NCBI GenBank assembly: GCA_017472325.1
Contig: JAFUQM010000026.1
Coordinates: forward strand, 1-64,000
DNA from: Lachnospiraceae bacterium
GTDB lineage: Bacteria > Bacillota > Clostridia > Lachnospirales > Lachnospiraceae
Length of the DNA: 64,000 nt
Reading direction: 5' to 3'
A model generated the notes under the pieces. That model saw only the letters and a list, made by a program, of their open reading frames with translations, made no database searches and was not told the DNA's origin. Both the position numbers and the translations under genes were made by a program. Shown here in pieces: positions 18,923 through 27,361 of this stretch. Every line of letters starts with the position of its first letter. Position 1 is the first letter of the stretch.

Positions 18923-18931
18923 ATTATACCA
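18923..18931 (-). promoter_or_regulatory. Extended -10 promoter of the glycan operon
   Basis: On the minus strand TGGTATAAT (TATAAT at 18923-18928) is an extended -10 element. The T-rich end of the preceding terminator (TTTCTT, 17 bp upstream) would have to serve as the -35. It lies 37 bp before the first glycosyltransferase start. Confidence 0.55.
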
Positions 18932-18939
18932 CGTTTCAT

Positions 18940-19003
18940 AAAAAAAAGAAACAGACACCCCATTTCAGGTATTTGCATATAACAAATCCTAAATTGTGGT
19001 GTC
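18940..19003 (-). terminator. Rho-independent terminator of the Spo0A-like gene
   Basis: Read on the minus strand, GACACC pairs with GGTGTC at the base, continuing through CAATTT/AAATG and GATTTG/CAAAT to a TTATATG loop. TGTTTCTTTTTTTT follows. It lies 22 bp after the Spo0A-like stop codon and insulates it from the glycan operon. Confidence 0.8.
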
Positions 19004-19024
19004 TTATATTTTATATGTATTCAT

Positions 19025-19399
19025 TTAAGATAAGTGTTTCAATTTCCAATCCAGTCGTACCTTATCTGCAATTCTTGCAATATATTCACTATTTGTTGGT
19101 CTTCCCTTGAAAGTGTGGACAGAATATCCAAACAGTTTCTCCATCATGGCTTCATCACCTCGTTCCCACGATACTTCAATAGCATTCCGTATCGCTCTTT
19201 CAACGCGTTGATCTGTTGTTCGAAATGATTTCGCAATAGTAGGATATAATACCTTGGTCACACTTCCCACCACATCTAAATTTTGTTCCGTCATTATAAT
19301 TGCCTTTCTTAGATAATGGTATCCCTTCAAATGTGCTGGTACTCCCATATCCAACATAATACGAGTCACATACTCTTCGATTTCTACTTCCCGACTCAC
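19025..19399 (-). CDS. Stand-alone Spo0A C-terminal DNA-binding domain protein
   Basis: A 124-residue protein made up entirely of the Spo0A effector domain: GVPAHLKGYHYLR (19-31), GSVTKVLYP (45-53), the recognition-helix region RTTDQRVERAIRNAIEVSW (60-78), LFGYSV (89-94) and GRPTNSEYIARIADK (99-113). About 15 residues precede the domain and there is no receiver domain, so it cannot be phosphorylated like Spo0A. It starts with GTG at 19399, with AGGAG 7 nt upstream. It has its own promoter region and terminator and lies between the GDP-fucose operon and the capsule operon. A transcription factor for this locus is inference. A decayed copy of a full spo0A is unlikely because no receiver remnant is seen upstream. 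Confidence 0.88.
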   Translation of the reverse strand: MSREVEIEEYVTRIMLDMGVPAHLKGYHYLRKAIIMTEQNLDVVGSVTKVLYPTIAKSFRTTDQRVERAIRNAIEVSWERGDEAMMEKLFGYSVHTFKGRPTNSEYIARIADKVRLDWKLKHLS

Positions 19400-19495
19400 A
19401 CTATCACTCCTCTCTCACTTGATTCGCTATGTATGTTTACATAACGTGGTTATGATAGCATATGTCAAGAATGAGTGTAAATTCTGAAAAGTCGC

Positions 19496-19504
19496 ATTAT
19501 AACA
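19496..19504 (-). promoter_or_regulatory. Candidate promoter of the Spo0A-like gene
   Basis: Minus-strand TGTTATAAT (TATAAT at 19496-19501) is an extended -10. A second possible start is a perfect TTGACA (19463-19468) nearer the gene, but no good -10 lies 16-18 bp from it. Which of the two is used cannot be settled by eye. Confidence 0.4.
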
Positions 19505-19517
19505 GTGAATGTTTCAC
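19505..19517. promoter_or_regulatory. Palindrome GTGAATGTTTCAC beside the -10
   Basis: Perfect 5-bp arms GTGAA and TTCAC around TGT lie directly upstream of the extended -10 of the Spo0A-like gene and 20 bp beyond the manC stop. The position suits an operator. A weak hairpin at the end of the manC transcript is the alternative. Confidence 0.4.
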
Positions 19518-19537
19518 ATTTTTATATGTTTATTTTT

Positions 19538-20605
19538 TTATAAATACTTTTCCTTCCCAAGTTCTGTTAACTTTTGAACTACAAACTTAGTTTCTTGTGA
19601 GCATTCTTTTGCACATACAAGAATTGCCCCATCTGATTCCACAATCACGAGGTCTTTGACACCAACAGCAGCTATCAGCTTATCATTGGTATAACAAATG
19701 CAATTCTCGCTATTGATAATTACGTGGTCACCATGAAGAATATTACCGTTTTCATCGGCTTCCCTAACTCCCGGAAGCGCATCCCAACTTCCAATATCAT
19801 TCCAGCCGAAATCACCTTCCACCATGAGAACACCTTCGGTTCTCTCCATAATTCCGTAATCGATAGAAATCTTCGGTATCTGCGGATACAGTTCTTTGAT
19901 AACCTGTTCTTCTTCCGGCGTTTGCATTGCTGCCTGGATCTTCATCATATATTCATAAATATCTGGCAGCAATTGTCGGAATTTTTCCAGAATAGTCGAC
20001 GCTTTCCACACAAACATGCCACTATTCCATACATACTCGCCACTTTCAACGTACATCTTAGCAACCTCTGCCTGTGGCTTTTCCACAAATTCATCTACAA
20101 TCCGATACGTTTCATTCTCTGCCGGATGGCTTTTGATATACCCATATCCTGTAGACGGAAATGTTGCTTTGATTCCAATTGTAATTAACCGATCTGTCGT
20201 TTCTGCCAGAGAAATTGCCTGTTCCAACACTTTTCTATAGGCATCCTCATCTTTTATATAATGATCAGAAGCAAGTACACACATAACACCATCGCCATAT
20301 TTATGAAGTAATTCTACAGCAGCATAGCCGATGCAGGCTGCTGTATTTCTAGCCGCAGGCTCACGTAAAACATGTTCTGTACTTACCCTTCCTTCTGTAA
20401 TCTGTAACAGTGCATCTGCCTGTTTTTCATTGGTTACAACAAAAATATTTTCAGGCTCCACAACACCCTGCAGTCTGTCAATCGTCAGATTAATCATCTT
20501 ATCTGTTCCGCACAAATCCAAAAACTGCTTAGGTCGTGCTTCTCTGCTCAGCGGCCAAAAACGTGTTCCACTGCCTCCTGCCATAATAACTCCATATCTT
20601 TTCAT
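19538..20605 (-). CDS. manC: Mannose-1-phosphate guanylyltransferase
   Basis: A 355-residue nucleotidyltransferase with GGSGTRFWPLSREARPKQF (10-28), VLREPAARNTAACIG, ASDHYI, FVEKP and YVWNSGMFVW, as in GDP-mannose pyrophosphorylases. It ends at the nucleotidyltransferase/beta-helix part, so it lacks the C-terminal isomerase domain of bifunctional enzymes. It makes GDP-mannose from GTP and mannose-1-phosphate and is third in the gmd-fcl-manC operon (15 bp after fcl), feeding GDP-L-fucose synthesis. Confidence 0.92.
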   Translation of the reverse strand: MKRYGVIMAGGSGTRFWPLSREARPKQFLDLCGTDKMINLTIDRLQGVVEPENIFVVTNEKQADALLQITEGRVSTEHVLREPAARNTAACIGYAAVELLHKYGDGVMCVLASDHYIKDEDAYRKVLEQAISLAETTDRLITIGIKATFPSTGYGYIKSHPAENETYRIVDEFVEKPQAEVAKMYVESGEYVWNSGMFVWKASTILEKFRQLLPDIYEYMMKIQAAMQTPEEEQVIKELYPQIPKISIDYGIMERTEGVLMVEGDFGWNDIGSWDALPGVREADENGNILHGDHVIINSENCICYTNDKLIAAVGVKDLVIVESDGAILVCAKECSQETKFVVQKLTELGKEKYL

Positions 20606-20619
20606 TGCGTTTTCTCCTT

Positions 20620-21561
20620 CTACTTTCTTGCAATATCAATGTTTTCACAAAACCATTCATACGCAAGCTTTACCCCTTCTTCTAACTCCACTTTGTGCTG
20701 CCAGCCCAATTCATGCAGCTTGCTCACATCTGTCAGTTTTCTTGGTGTACCGTCTGGCATACTGTCATTCCATACAATATCACCTGCAAAGCCCACTGTG
20801 TCTTTTACAATTTCTGCCAGTTGTTTGATTGTCACTTCCTTACCAGTTCCAATATTAACATGCTGTACTCCACTGTAATTTTCCAGCAAAAATACACAAG
20901 CATCTGCCATATCATCCACATACAAAAACTCACGAAGCGGCATTCCAGTTCCCCACAATTCCACAAAATCTGCTCCACTTACTTTAGCTTCATGAAATTT
21001 ACGAATCATTGCAGGCATAACATGAGAATTGTTCAAATCATAATTATCACGAGGACCATACAAATTCGTAGGCATACAACTAATAAAGTCGTCCCCATAC
21101 TGTTTCTTATAAAATTCACACATTTTTAATCCTGAAATCTTTGCCAAAGCATAGGCTTCATTAGTTGGTTCCAGCGGACCAGTTAACAATGCCTCCTCTG
21201 GAATTGGCTGCGGCGCCATCTTAGGATAAATACAGGTACTTCCTAAAAACAGTAACTTTTTCACATTATAATCATGACAAGACTGAATTACATTACATTG
21301 TATCTGAAGATTTTCACAAATAAATTCTGCCGGTGTTGTATTATTGGCATGAATACCGCCCACCTTCGCCGCTGCAAGTACAACAACATCCGGTCTTTCT
21401 TCCTCAAAAAAACTTCTGACATCTGCCTGATTGGTCAAATCCAGTTCTTGATGCGTTCTTCCAACAATATTTTGATACCCCTTACTTTGCAAATTTCTGA
21501 CAATGGCACTGCCAACCAATCCTCTATGCCCTGCTACATATATCTTATCTGTCTTATTCAT
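20620..21561 (-). CDS. fcl: GDP-L-fucose synthase
   Basis: A 313-residue SDR epimerase/reductase: [10 protein letters not shown] for NADPH binding, LGSTCIYP, and the catalytic YALAKISG (Y136-xxx-K140 by count from the start). Family knowledge: it converts GDP-4-keto-6-deoxymannose to GDP-L-fucose. It follows gmd by 15 bp and precedes manC by 14 bp. The start at 21561 follows AGAGGAAACACAG. Confidence 0.94.
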   Translation of the reverse strand: MNKTDKIYVAGHRGLVGSAIVRNLQSKGYQNIVGRTHQELDLTNQADVRSFFEEERPDVVVLAAAKVGGIHANNTTPAEFICENLQIQCNVIQSCHDYNVKKLLFLGSTCIYPKMAPQPIPEEALLTGPLEPTNEAYALAKISGLKMCEFYKKQYGDDFISCMPTNLYGPRDNYDLNNSHVMPAMIRKFHEAKVSGADFVELWGTGMPLREFLYVDDMADACVFLLENYSGVQHVNIGTGKEVTIKQLAEIVKDTVGFAGDIVWNDSMPDGTPRKLTDVSKLHELGWQHKVELEEGVKLAYEWFCENIDIARK

Positions 21562-21576
21562 CTGTGTTTCCTCTTC

Positions 21577-22659
21577 TTATTTTGTGGACTTCTTCTGGTT
21601 TTTCTGCTTATATTCTTCACAACTCATACCAGCAATTTCCTTCATATCCGCTTCCATCATCATAGCTACCAAGCCCTTAAAATCTGTTTTACGTTTCCAT
21701 TTTAACTCTTCTTCTGCCTTCGCGCAGTTACCCCAGAGGAATTCCACCTCCGCTGGACGATAAAATTCTGGATTGACATCAACCAACAATCTTCCAGTTA
21801 CACTGTCATACCCTTTCTCATTTACACCAGTACCTTCCCATCTGATTGTAATACCTACTTCTCCAAACGCAGCTTCCACAAATTCACGTACTGTATGTGT
21901 CTCATTTGTAGCAAGCACATAATCGTCGGGTTTGTTCTGTTGCAACATGAGCCACATACCTTCTACATAATCTCCTGCAAATCCCCAGTCACGTTTTGCA
22001 CTCATGTTACCTAATGTTAATTTCTCCTGTTTTCCTGCAAGAATATTTGCAATAGCAAGTGTTATTTTTCTTGTCACGAAATTTTCGCCTCTTCTTGGTG
22101 ATTCATGATTAAACAAAATACCATTGCATGCAAACATATTATAAGATTCTCGATAATTGACAGTAATCCAGTAAGAATATAATTTTGCAACCCCATATGG
22201 ACTCTTAGGATAAAATGGAGTTGTTTCACTCTGTGGCGCTGTTTCTGGCAAACCGCCAAATAATTCAGATGTAGATGCCTGGTAGTATCTGCAGGTACCT
22301 CCATTGACACGGATTGCTTCTAACAACTTTAATGTACTGACACCAGTAGCTTCTGCTGTATACTCCGGTACTTCAAAGGAGACTCCAACGTGAGACTGTG
22401 CTGCCAGATTATACACTTCTGTTGGACGAATCTCCGAAATCAAACGCATCAGGTTGCTTGAGTCTGTCGTATCTGCAAAATGCAGAAAGAATTTAACTTT
22501 ATGATAATCCGAATGGAGCAGATGATCGATTCTGCTTGTATTGGAAATACTATGTCTTCTTATTAAACCATGTACCTCGTACCCTTTCTCTAAAAGAAAC
22601 TCCGCAAGGTATGAACCATCCTGTCCTGTAATACCCGTAATCAATGCTACATTATTCAT
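21577..22659 (-). CDS. gmd: GDP-mannose 4,6-dehydratase
   Basis: A 360-residue SDR dehydratase: [20 protein letters not shown] at the N-terminus, [34 protein letters not shown], and [10 protein letters not shown] with the catalytic Tyr and Lys. It forms GDP-4-keto-6-deoxy-D-mannose, the step before Fcl. It is the first gene of the GDP-fucose operon, with AAAAGGAGAATAAATAT before its ATG. It is divergent from an AraC-type regulator across a 124-bp region with phased repeats, so it is probably that regulator's target. Confidence 0.95.
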   Translation of the reverse strand: MNNVALITGITGQDGSYLAEFLLEKGYEVHGLIRRHSISNTSRIDHLLHSDYHKVKFFLHFADTTDSSNLMRLISEIRPTEVYNLAAQSHVGVSFEVPEYTAEATGVSTLKLLEAIRVNGGTCRYYQASTSELFGGLPETAPQSETTPFYPKSPYGVAKLYSYWITVNYRESYNMFACNGILFNHESPRRGENFVTRKITLAIANILAGKQEKLTLGNMSAKRDWGFAGDYVEGMWLMLQQNKPDDYVLATNETHTVREFVEAAFGEVGITIRWEGTGVNEKGYDSVTGRLLVDVNPEFYRPAEVEFLWGNCAKAEEELKWKRKTDFKGLVAMMMEADMKEIAGMSCEEYKQKNQKKSTK

Positions 22660-22691
22660 ATATTTATTCTCCTTTTAGTTAAATTTTGCTA

Positions 22692-22720
22692 TTCCAATAG
22701 TGAGTATACTATTGTATAAT
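22692..22720 (+). promoter_or_regulatory. Candidate promoter of the araC-type gene
   Basis: TTCCAA (22692-22697), 17 bp, TATAAT (22715-22720) on the plus strand. The -35 is a 4/6 match. It overlaps the gmd promoter on the other strand. Confidence 0.4.
22695..22714. promoter_or_regulatory. Inverted repeat over both divergent promoters
   Basis: CAATAGT (22695-22701) and ACTATTG (22708-22714) form a perfect 7-bp inverted repeat around a 6-bp centre. It covers the gmd -10 and the spacer just upstream of the araC-side -10, as expected for a shared operator. Confidence 0.5.
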
Positions 22721-22731
22721 AGCGCTAACAA
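22703..22731 (-). promoter_or_regulatory. Candidate promoter of the gmd operon
   Basis: On the minus strand TTGTTA (22726-22731), 17 bp, TATACT (22703-22708), about 44 bp before the gmd start. Confidence 0.5.
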
Positions 22732-22783
22732 GTTAAAATATTGCGTGAAAATAGTAAAATATTGCTATACCAGGGAGGCATCT

Positions 22784-23620
22784 ATGGCAAAGTCACTGTC
22801 AAATCGTATTCTCGCCACTCCATCTGCCTATGCAAAAGAACACTTTTTATATGTGCAGGAGACAGGAACACTACAGAGTATCGAACCTCATATCAGCCAG
22901 CGAAAAAACCTAAACTCGTTTCTTTTCTTTGTTGTTATTGCAGGAGAAGGCATCCTCACTTATAATAACAATAGTTATTTATTGAAAGGTGGGGATTGTG
23001 TGTGGATAGACTGCAGGCAACAATACTCTCATGAAAGCAGCGCCTCCTCCCCCTGGAAACTAATGTGGGTACATTTCTATGGAGCTGCCGCTGCAGCATT
23101 CCATGATTCCTATTTGGCTGCTGGAAATCATTTTATTTTTTCACCATCAGACATTTCTTCTTTTATAGAATGTCTGACCAGTTTATACGATATTCAAAAA
23201 GAAAATAATTCACTTACAGAACTTATGGCAAATAAATATCTCACTGATATTATCACCCTGTGCTATACAGAAAATAACAGTAATGGCAAAGAAAATATAT
23301 CTCCCTCCCATTCCCTTGCACAGGTACGTGCTTATTTGGATGAACATTTCACTGAAAAGATAAACTTAGAAGAACTGGCCAACCGCTTTTTTATTAGCAA
23401 ATTCCACTTATCCAGGGAATACAAACGTATCTATGGCATTACAATAGGCAATGATATTACTGCCAAACGTGTTTCCCGTGCAAAATCACTGTTACGCTTT
23501 TCAAACCAGTCCATAGAACAAATTGCCATAGCTTCTGGCTTCCAGGATGCAGCCTATTTTATCAAAGTATTTAAACATGCCGAAAACATGACTCCTTTGG
23601 AATATCGCAAAAAATGGTAA
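22784..23620 (+). CDS. AraC-family transcriptional regulator
   Basis: About 278 residues from ATG 22784, which has GGGAGG 5 nt upstream; the frame is open 84 bp further up without a good site. The N-terminal half (about 30-110) is a cupin-like sensor (FVVIAGEGILTYNNNSY, LLKGGDCVWIDCRQQYSHE). The C-terminal 100 residues carry two helix-turn-helix units (INLEELANRFFISKFHLSRE and IEQIAIASGFQDAAYFIKVF). It is divergent from gmd and followed by a membrane protein on the same strand. Control of gmd is inferred from the repeats. The effector, probably a sugar, is unknown. Confidence 0.88.
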   Translation: MAKSLSNRILATPSAYAKEHFLYVQETGTLQSIEPHISQRKNLNSFLFFVVIAGEGILTYNNNSYLLKGGDCVWIDCRQQYSHESSASSPWKLMWVHFYGAAAAAFHDSYLAAGNHFIFSPSDISSFIECLTSLYDIQKENNSLTELMANKYLTDIITLCYTENNSNGKENISPSHSLAQVRAYLDEHFTEKINLEELANRFFISKFHLSREYKRIYGITIGNDITAKRVSRAKSLLRFSNQSIEQIAIASGFQDAAYFIKVFKHAENMTPLEYRKKW

Positions 23621-23633
23621 AAGTATTATTTTT

Positions 23634-23649
23634 CGATAGTTTACTATCG
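23634..23649. other. Palindrome CGATAGTTTACTATCG
   Basis: Perfect 7-bp arms with a 2-bp centre, 13 bp after the AraC-type stop codon and about 80 bp before the next gene. There is no T-run after it on the plus strand, so an operator is as likely as a weak terminator. Its ACTATCGCTAACA flank echoes AATAGCGCTAACA near 22717. Confidence 0.4.
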
Positions 23650-23732
23650 CTAACATATAAAAAAGTACTATACGAACAACGTGTAAGGTAATATACTTGT
23701 ACTATCTTATCCATGCAGAAAGGTAATCTGAT

Positions 23733-25496
23733 ATGAAAAATTTTTTAAAAGCTAATTATATAAGAATTTTGATGGCGTATTTTGCTGCTTTTGCAATCAT
23801 CAACGTAGGACACATTGCAACCACACATATTATAACGGTTGTTATTTTTACTTTTTGTCTGATTTCACTCTGTTGGATTGATGAAACGCTCAAAAAGCAA
23901 ACTTCTATTTCTGCCAGCAGGCTTTCCTTTGGATTTGCCCTCTTCTTTTCCACGCTTTACATTCTGGCAGAACACAATACTCTGACTGGCGGATTGACCA
24001 ACCGTCTATTTTGTCTTGCTTATTTATTATTTACGTATATTGGGCTGACTATATTATTTTATAAACTACTTTGTTGCCTGTATGCATTATCGGCTGAATG
24101 CCACATCTTTGATGTTTCTGCTGGCAATTCTATGACGAAGTACCATTTCTGGATTTATGCTGCAGTGATACTGCTCTGTCAATTACCTTATTTTTTATAT
24201 CAATACCCAGGTGTCATGACTCCAGACAGTATCAATCAGTATAAACAAATTATAGGGATTCTTCCATACAGCAATCATCATCCCTGGATACACACAATGG
24301 TAATCAAGCTGTGTCTTTCTCTCGGTCATCTTTTTACAGAAGATGTCACAGTTGGCATTGCTGTATACACTTTATTACAAATGTTCATTATGGCTCTCAT
24401 TGAAGCCTTTTTCATTACAACGTTACGTAAACAAGGTTTACAGCGAAAATTCAGTATTCTGCTTGTTGGCTTTTTTGCCCTAGTTCCCTATAATGCTCTA
24501 TTTGCCGTTACAATGTGGAAAGATGTCCTGTTTGCAGGCAGCCTGCTCCTGTACACTACCATTTTATACCGTTTTTGTATTCTACTAAGAACTGGAAAAG
24601 GACTTTGTTCTTCTCCAGCAGATCTGGTTCTTTTTACAGTGTCCGCAATATCTATGTGCTTGATGCGTTCCAACGGTTGGTATGCCTTTTTATTCGTGAC
24701 ACCTTTTTGCTTTTATTTTTTCCGCAAGTACTGGAAAGTTATTGGAATTTTACATGTCGTAATCTTTGCAGTAGTACTTACAGTCAAAGGTCCTGTACTC
24801 AATGCTTATAACGTCGCACCAACAGAATTTACAGAAGCATTATCCATTCCTATTCAACAGGTTGCCCGTGTAATTGCAAATGGCGGTGAGTTAACAGACA
24901 ATCAATGGAACTCTCTTGATAAAATATGTGATACAACGCAAATAGCACCACAATACGACCCAGATTTATCCGATCCCATGAAAAATCTACTATATGCACA
25001 TGGCACCGCATATTTTGATGAACATAAGGCAGAATATTTTTCTCTATGGTTGGAGCTTGGTCTAACATATCCGCTGGATTATCTGGATGCCTATATTGAT
25101 CAGACAAAAGGCTACTGGTTCAGCATCTCCCCTATTGGTCTTTCCAACGAAGGCATCATGGCCAATGATCTTGGACTAACATGGCAACCTCTGATTCGTG
25201 GTACTGTAGTCATTAAGCTATATGAACTTAGCTCAAAACTATACACTATTTTCCCTATTTTGGGCATCCTATGGAGTATAGGCGGACTATTCTGGATTGT
25301 TCTGGCTGCACTTGGCAACTGTATTGTAAACAGCAAAAAGCAATATTGCATTTTATATCTTCCAGCAATAGCTGTGATGCTGTCTGTTATGATATCTACT
25401 CCTGTAGCAGCAGAATTCCGTTATGCCTACGCATTTATCTTAACAGCTCCATTATTATTGCTTGCCAGTTTAGAAAACACCAGAACAATACAATAG
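23733..25496 (+). CDS. Polytopic membrane protein, possible GT-C-type (DUF6020-like)
   Basis: A 587-residue protein with roughly twelve membrane segments. An early outer loop holds YPGVMTPDSINQYKQIIG and NHHPWIHTMVIK, a layout like the acidic first loop of GT-C fold glycosyltransferases. TMWKDVLFAGSLL and CLMRSNGWYAFL are further conserved-looking segments. I associate this pattern with DUF6020 membrane proteins; no biochemical role is known to me. It lies 112 bp behind the AraC-type regulator, preceded by AAAGGTAATCTGAT. A role in glycan export or decoration is only suggested by context. Confidence 0.6.
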   Translation: MKNFLKANYIRILMAYFAAFAIINVGHIATTHIITVVIFTFCLISLCWIDETLKKQTSISASRLSFGFALFFSTLYILAEHNTLTGGLTNRLFCLAYLLFTYIGLTILFYKLLCCLYALSAECHIFDVSAGNSMTKYHFWIYAAVILLCQLPYFLYQYPGVMTPDSINQYKQIIGILPYSNHHPWIHTMVIKLCLSLGHLFTEDVTVGIAVYTLLQMFIMALIEAFFITTLRKQGLQRKFSILLVGFFALVPYNALFAVTMWKDVLFAGSLLLYTTILYRFCILLRTGKGLCSSPADLVLFTVSAISMCLMRSNGWYAFLFVTPFCFYFFRKYWKVIGILHVVIFAVVLTVKGPVLNAYNVAPTEFTEALSIPIQQVARVIANGGELTDNQWNSLDKICDTTQIAPQYDPDLSDPMKNLLYAHGTAYFDEHKAEYFSLWLELGLTYPLDYLDAYIDQTKGYWFSISPIGLSNEGIMANDLGLTWQPLIRGTVVIKLYELSSKLYTIFPILGILWSIGGLFWIVLAALGNCIVNSKKQYCILYLPAIAVMLSVMISTPVAAEFRYAYAFILTAPLLLLASLENTRTIQ

Positions 25497-25504
25497 TGAA
25501 TATC

Positions 25505-25533
25505 TTGTATAATTCTGTCATTTTTAGTATAAT
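25505..25533 (+). promoter_or_regulatory. Promoter of the DUF212 gene
   Basis: TTGTAT (25505-25510), 17 bp, TATAAT (25528-25533), 48 bp before the start at 25582. A second TATAAT at 25508-25513 is part of the same AT-rich stretch. Confidence 0.5.
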
Positions 25534-25581
25534 AATAAACAAATATTTTAAATGATTACACACAGAAAAGAGAGTGCCACA

Positions 25582-26043
25582 ATGCAGTTTTTTACAGACT
25601 TAATTCAAAACCCAATTTTAATGTCTGCCGTTATAGGTTGGCTTATTGCACAAGTATTAAAAACAATTATCCACCTTATCATGACTCGTCAGTTTGTAGC
25701 CGAACGTCTCGTTGGAAGCGGCGGGATGCCAAGTTGTCATTCTTCAACTGTATGTGCACTTACAACTGCAACAGGTATGATATATGGTGTATCAGGATAT
25801 GAATTTGCAATTGCCTGTATCCTGGCGATTGTTGTTATGTATGATGCTATGGGGGTAAGACGTGCTGCTGGCAATCAGGCTAAGATTTTAAACGAGATGA
25901 TAGATATGTTTTCCCATATGGGCAAAAATCTTTCGGCACATGATACATTAAAAGAATTTATTGGTCATACTCCTATTCAGGTATTTGCAGGTGCTATATT
26001 AGGCATTATCATCGCAATCGTCGTATGCACCCTTATGATGTAA
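25582..26043 (+). CDS. DUF212/YuiD-type divergent PAP2-like membrane protein
   Basis: About 153 residues from ATG 25582 (AGAGAG 7 nt upstream). Four or so membrane segments surround a conserved GSGGMPSCHSS motif (about 45-55) and YDAMGVRRAAGNQAKILN (about 86-103). These are the acid-phosphatase-like signature of the divergent PAP2 family. Family knowledge: a lipid-phosphate phosphatase role is proposed but not established. It ends at a bidirectional terminator and is convergent with the YerB-like lipoprotein gene. Confidence 0.85.
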   Translation: MQFFTDLIQNPILMSAVIGWLIAQVLKTIIHLIMTRQFVAERLVGSGGMPSCHSSTVCALTTATGMIYGVSGYEFAIACILAIVVMYDAMGVRRAAGNQAKILNEMIDMFSHMGKNLSAHDTLKEFIGHTPIQVFAGAILGIIIAIVVCTLMM

Positions 26044-26062
26044 GTTTCTTCACACATATATA

Positions 26063-26111
26063 TTTAATAAGGTCCTAAGAGTTCCAGTGGAATTCTTAGG
26101 ACTTTATTAAA
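26063..26111. terminator. Bidirectional terminator
   Basis: A long near-perfect hairpin: TTTAATAAGGTCCTAAGA pairs with TCTTAGGACTTTATTAAA (one bulge) and GTTCC/GGAAT close the loop. Its A- and T-rich base serves both convergent genes, the DUF212 gene (+) and the lipoprotein gene (-). Confidence 0.9.
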
Positions 26112-26147
26112 TGTACGGATAACTCATAAAACGAAAATCCGCTATTT

Positions 26148-27272
26148 TTACTTAATCGTTGGTGTTGTATCATCCTGTACAACTGCAATGAATGTTTTAC
26201 CTGTGTTTAACTGAATCTCATTGCCGTCCATATCATAATAACGTGTTACGCCAAATTCTTCTGTTTTGGTCCATGTAATTGGAATTGCTTTTCCATTTGT
26301 AATGTAATAACCGCCCATTCCAATATCGTGTACACGGAATCCTAAATATCCTTTATCATCCAACACTTCATAATGTGCTGTCTGGAGAATTACATTCTTA
26401 AACGTTAACTGCTCACCAGTTTCTGCATCTATCTGCTTTTCTCCATATAAATATTTATAATACAAACCATCTTCTTCATTATATGTGAGGCTTGTTTTGG
26501 TTGTCGGAAAACAATCAGACAAATCAATGCTTACAGCATCAGTCACACCATTTGCACCCTCTAATGTAGTAGGCTCGCCTGGCTTTGCAAATTGAAAGTG
26601 TTCATCTTCATAAGAATCTCTATGTTCTTCCGGATATCCAAGATCCTCCATTGCTTTTAAAAGGCTACTTGCGCTTACATACGCATTGTGCGGTGAACTC
26701 TTGTCCTTTGTACGGAAAAACGCATTGGCACCCGGAGCACTTGTCTCAGGTGTTCCATCTGAATACGTACCACTTATGTTGTGGATATCATCACGAGATA
26801 CCACATCTCTCATATAAAACACACCGCCGAAATGTACTAAAATTGGGTCCCACTCCATTGCCCAATGAATGTAATAAAGGCGGCAGCTTCTAATATTGCC
26901 AATCTGTTCTAAATTCTGCCAGTCATGTATAATCGCCATCTGACGAGACATATTGCCTTCTTCCATACATTCATATAATACGTCCGCTTTCCCAATACCA
27001 TACTGCGGCTGAGCAGCCTTGTCTGTTGGCATCATGATTGCAATCGGTCTCTGTTGTTCTAACTCTTCAGGAATCCATTCATTTGTAATGGAACTTCTCA
27101 CGGTACCTTCCGGACCGACTTCATCCTCTGCATTTGCTTGAGAATTTTCTATACCGGTATCACTTTCCAATACAATACCGTTATTTTCTCCTGTTTCGTC
27201 TCCATTACCACATCCGGTCAAAAAAACTGCTGTGGATAAAGCCGCCAGAAGAAGTAAACTCCACTTTTTCAT
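26148..27272 (-). CDS. YerB-like lipoprotein (DUF3048)
   Basis: About 374 residues from ATG 27272. The start follows GAGGAAATATAT and gives a lipoprotein signal peptide MKKWSLLLLAALSTAVF ending in the lipobox LTGC. The mature part holds RPIAIMMPTDKAAQPQYGIG, VLYECMEEGNMSRQMAIIHD and IGNIRSCRLYYI, typical of DUF3048/YerB proteins. It is expected on the outer face of the membrane; the function is not established. An acidic linker (EDEVGPEG) separates the anchor from the domain. It is monocistronic with its own extended -10 promoter. Confidence 0.85.
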   Translation of the reverse strand: MKKWSLLLLAALSTAVFLTGCGNGDETGENNGIVLESDTGIENSQANAEDEVGPEGTVRSSITNEWIPEELEQQRPIAIMMPTDKAAQPQYGIGKADVLYECMEEGNMSRQMAIIHDWQNLEQIGNIRSCRLYYIHWAMEWDPILVHFGGVFYMRDVVSRDDIHNISGTYSDGTPETSAPGANAFFRTKDKSSPHNAYVSASSLLKAMEDLGYPEEHRDSYEDEHFQFAKPGEPTTLEGANGVTDAVSIDLSDCFPTTKTSLTYNEEDGLYYKYLYGEKQIDAETGEQLTFKNVILQTAHYEVLDDKGYLGFRVHDIGMGGYYITNGKAIPITWTKTEEFGVTRYYDMDGNEIQLNTGKTFIAVVQDDTTPTIK

Positions 27273-27352
27273 ATATATTTCCTCACTTTCAGGCCTGCCA
27301 TTCGCCACTCATTGCACATGCAAACACGCAAGCACGCTCCTCGCTAACGCTC

Positions 27353-27361
27353 ATTATAGCA
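27353..27361 (-). promoter_or_regulatory. Extended -10 promoter of the YerB-like gene
   Basis: Minus-strand TGCTATAAT (TATAAT at 27353-27358); no good -35 lies 16-18 bp upstream. The leader of about 75 nt is unusually G+C-rich for the region (GCGTTAGCGAGGAGCGTGC) and may contain structure. Confidence 0.55.

Larger units (their letters stand above)
22681..22772. promoter_or_regulatory. Phased 16-bp direct repeats between gmd and araC-type gene
   Basis: Three related sites are present: AAATTTTGCTATTCCA (22681), AAATATTGCGTGAAA (22736) and AAATATTGCTATACCA (22757). The last two start exactly 21 bp apart. The first and third agree at 14 of 16 bases. AraC-family dimers typically bind direct repeats about two helical turns apart. 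The site at 22736 lies 5 bp upstream of the gmd -35 box. Confidence 0.6.

Noticed and set aside
20331-20828. 165-codon open frame on the plus strand
   Set aside because: Antisense to manC and the end of fcl; runs across two real genes.
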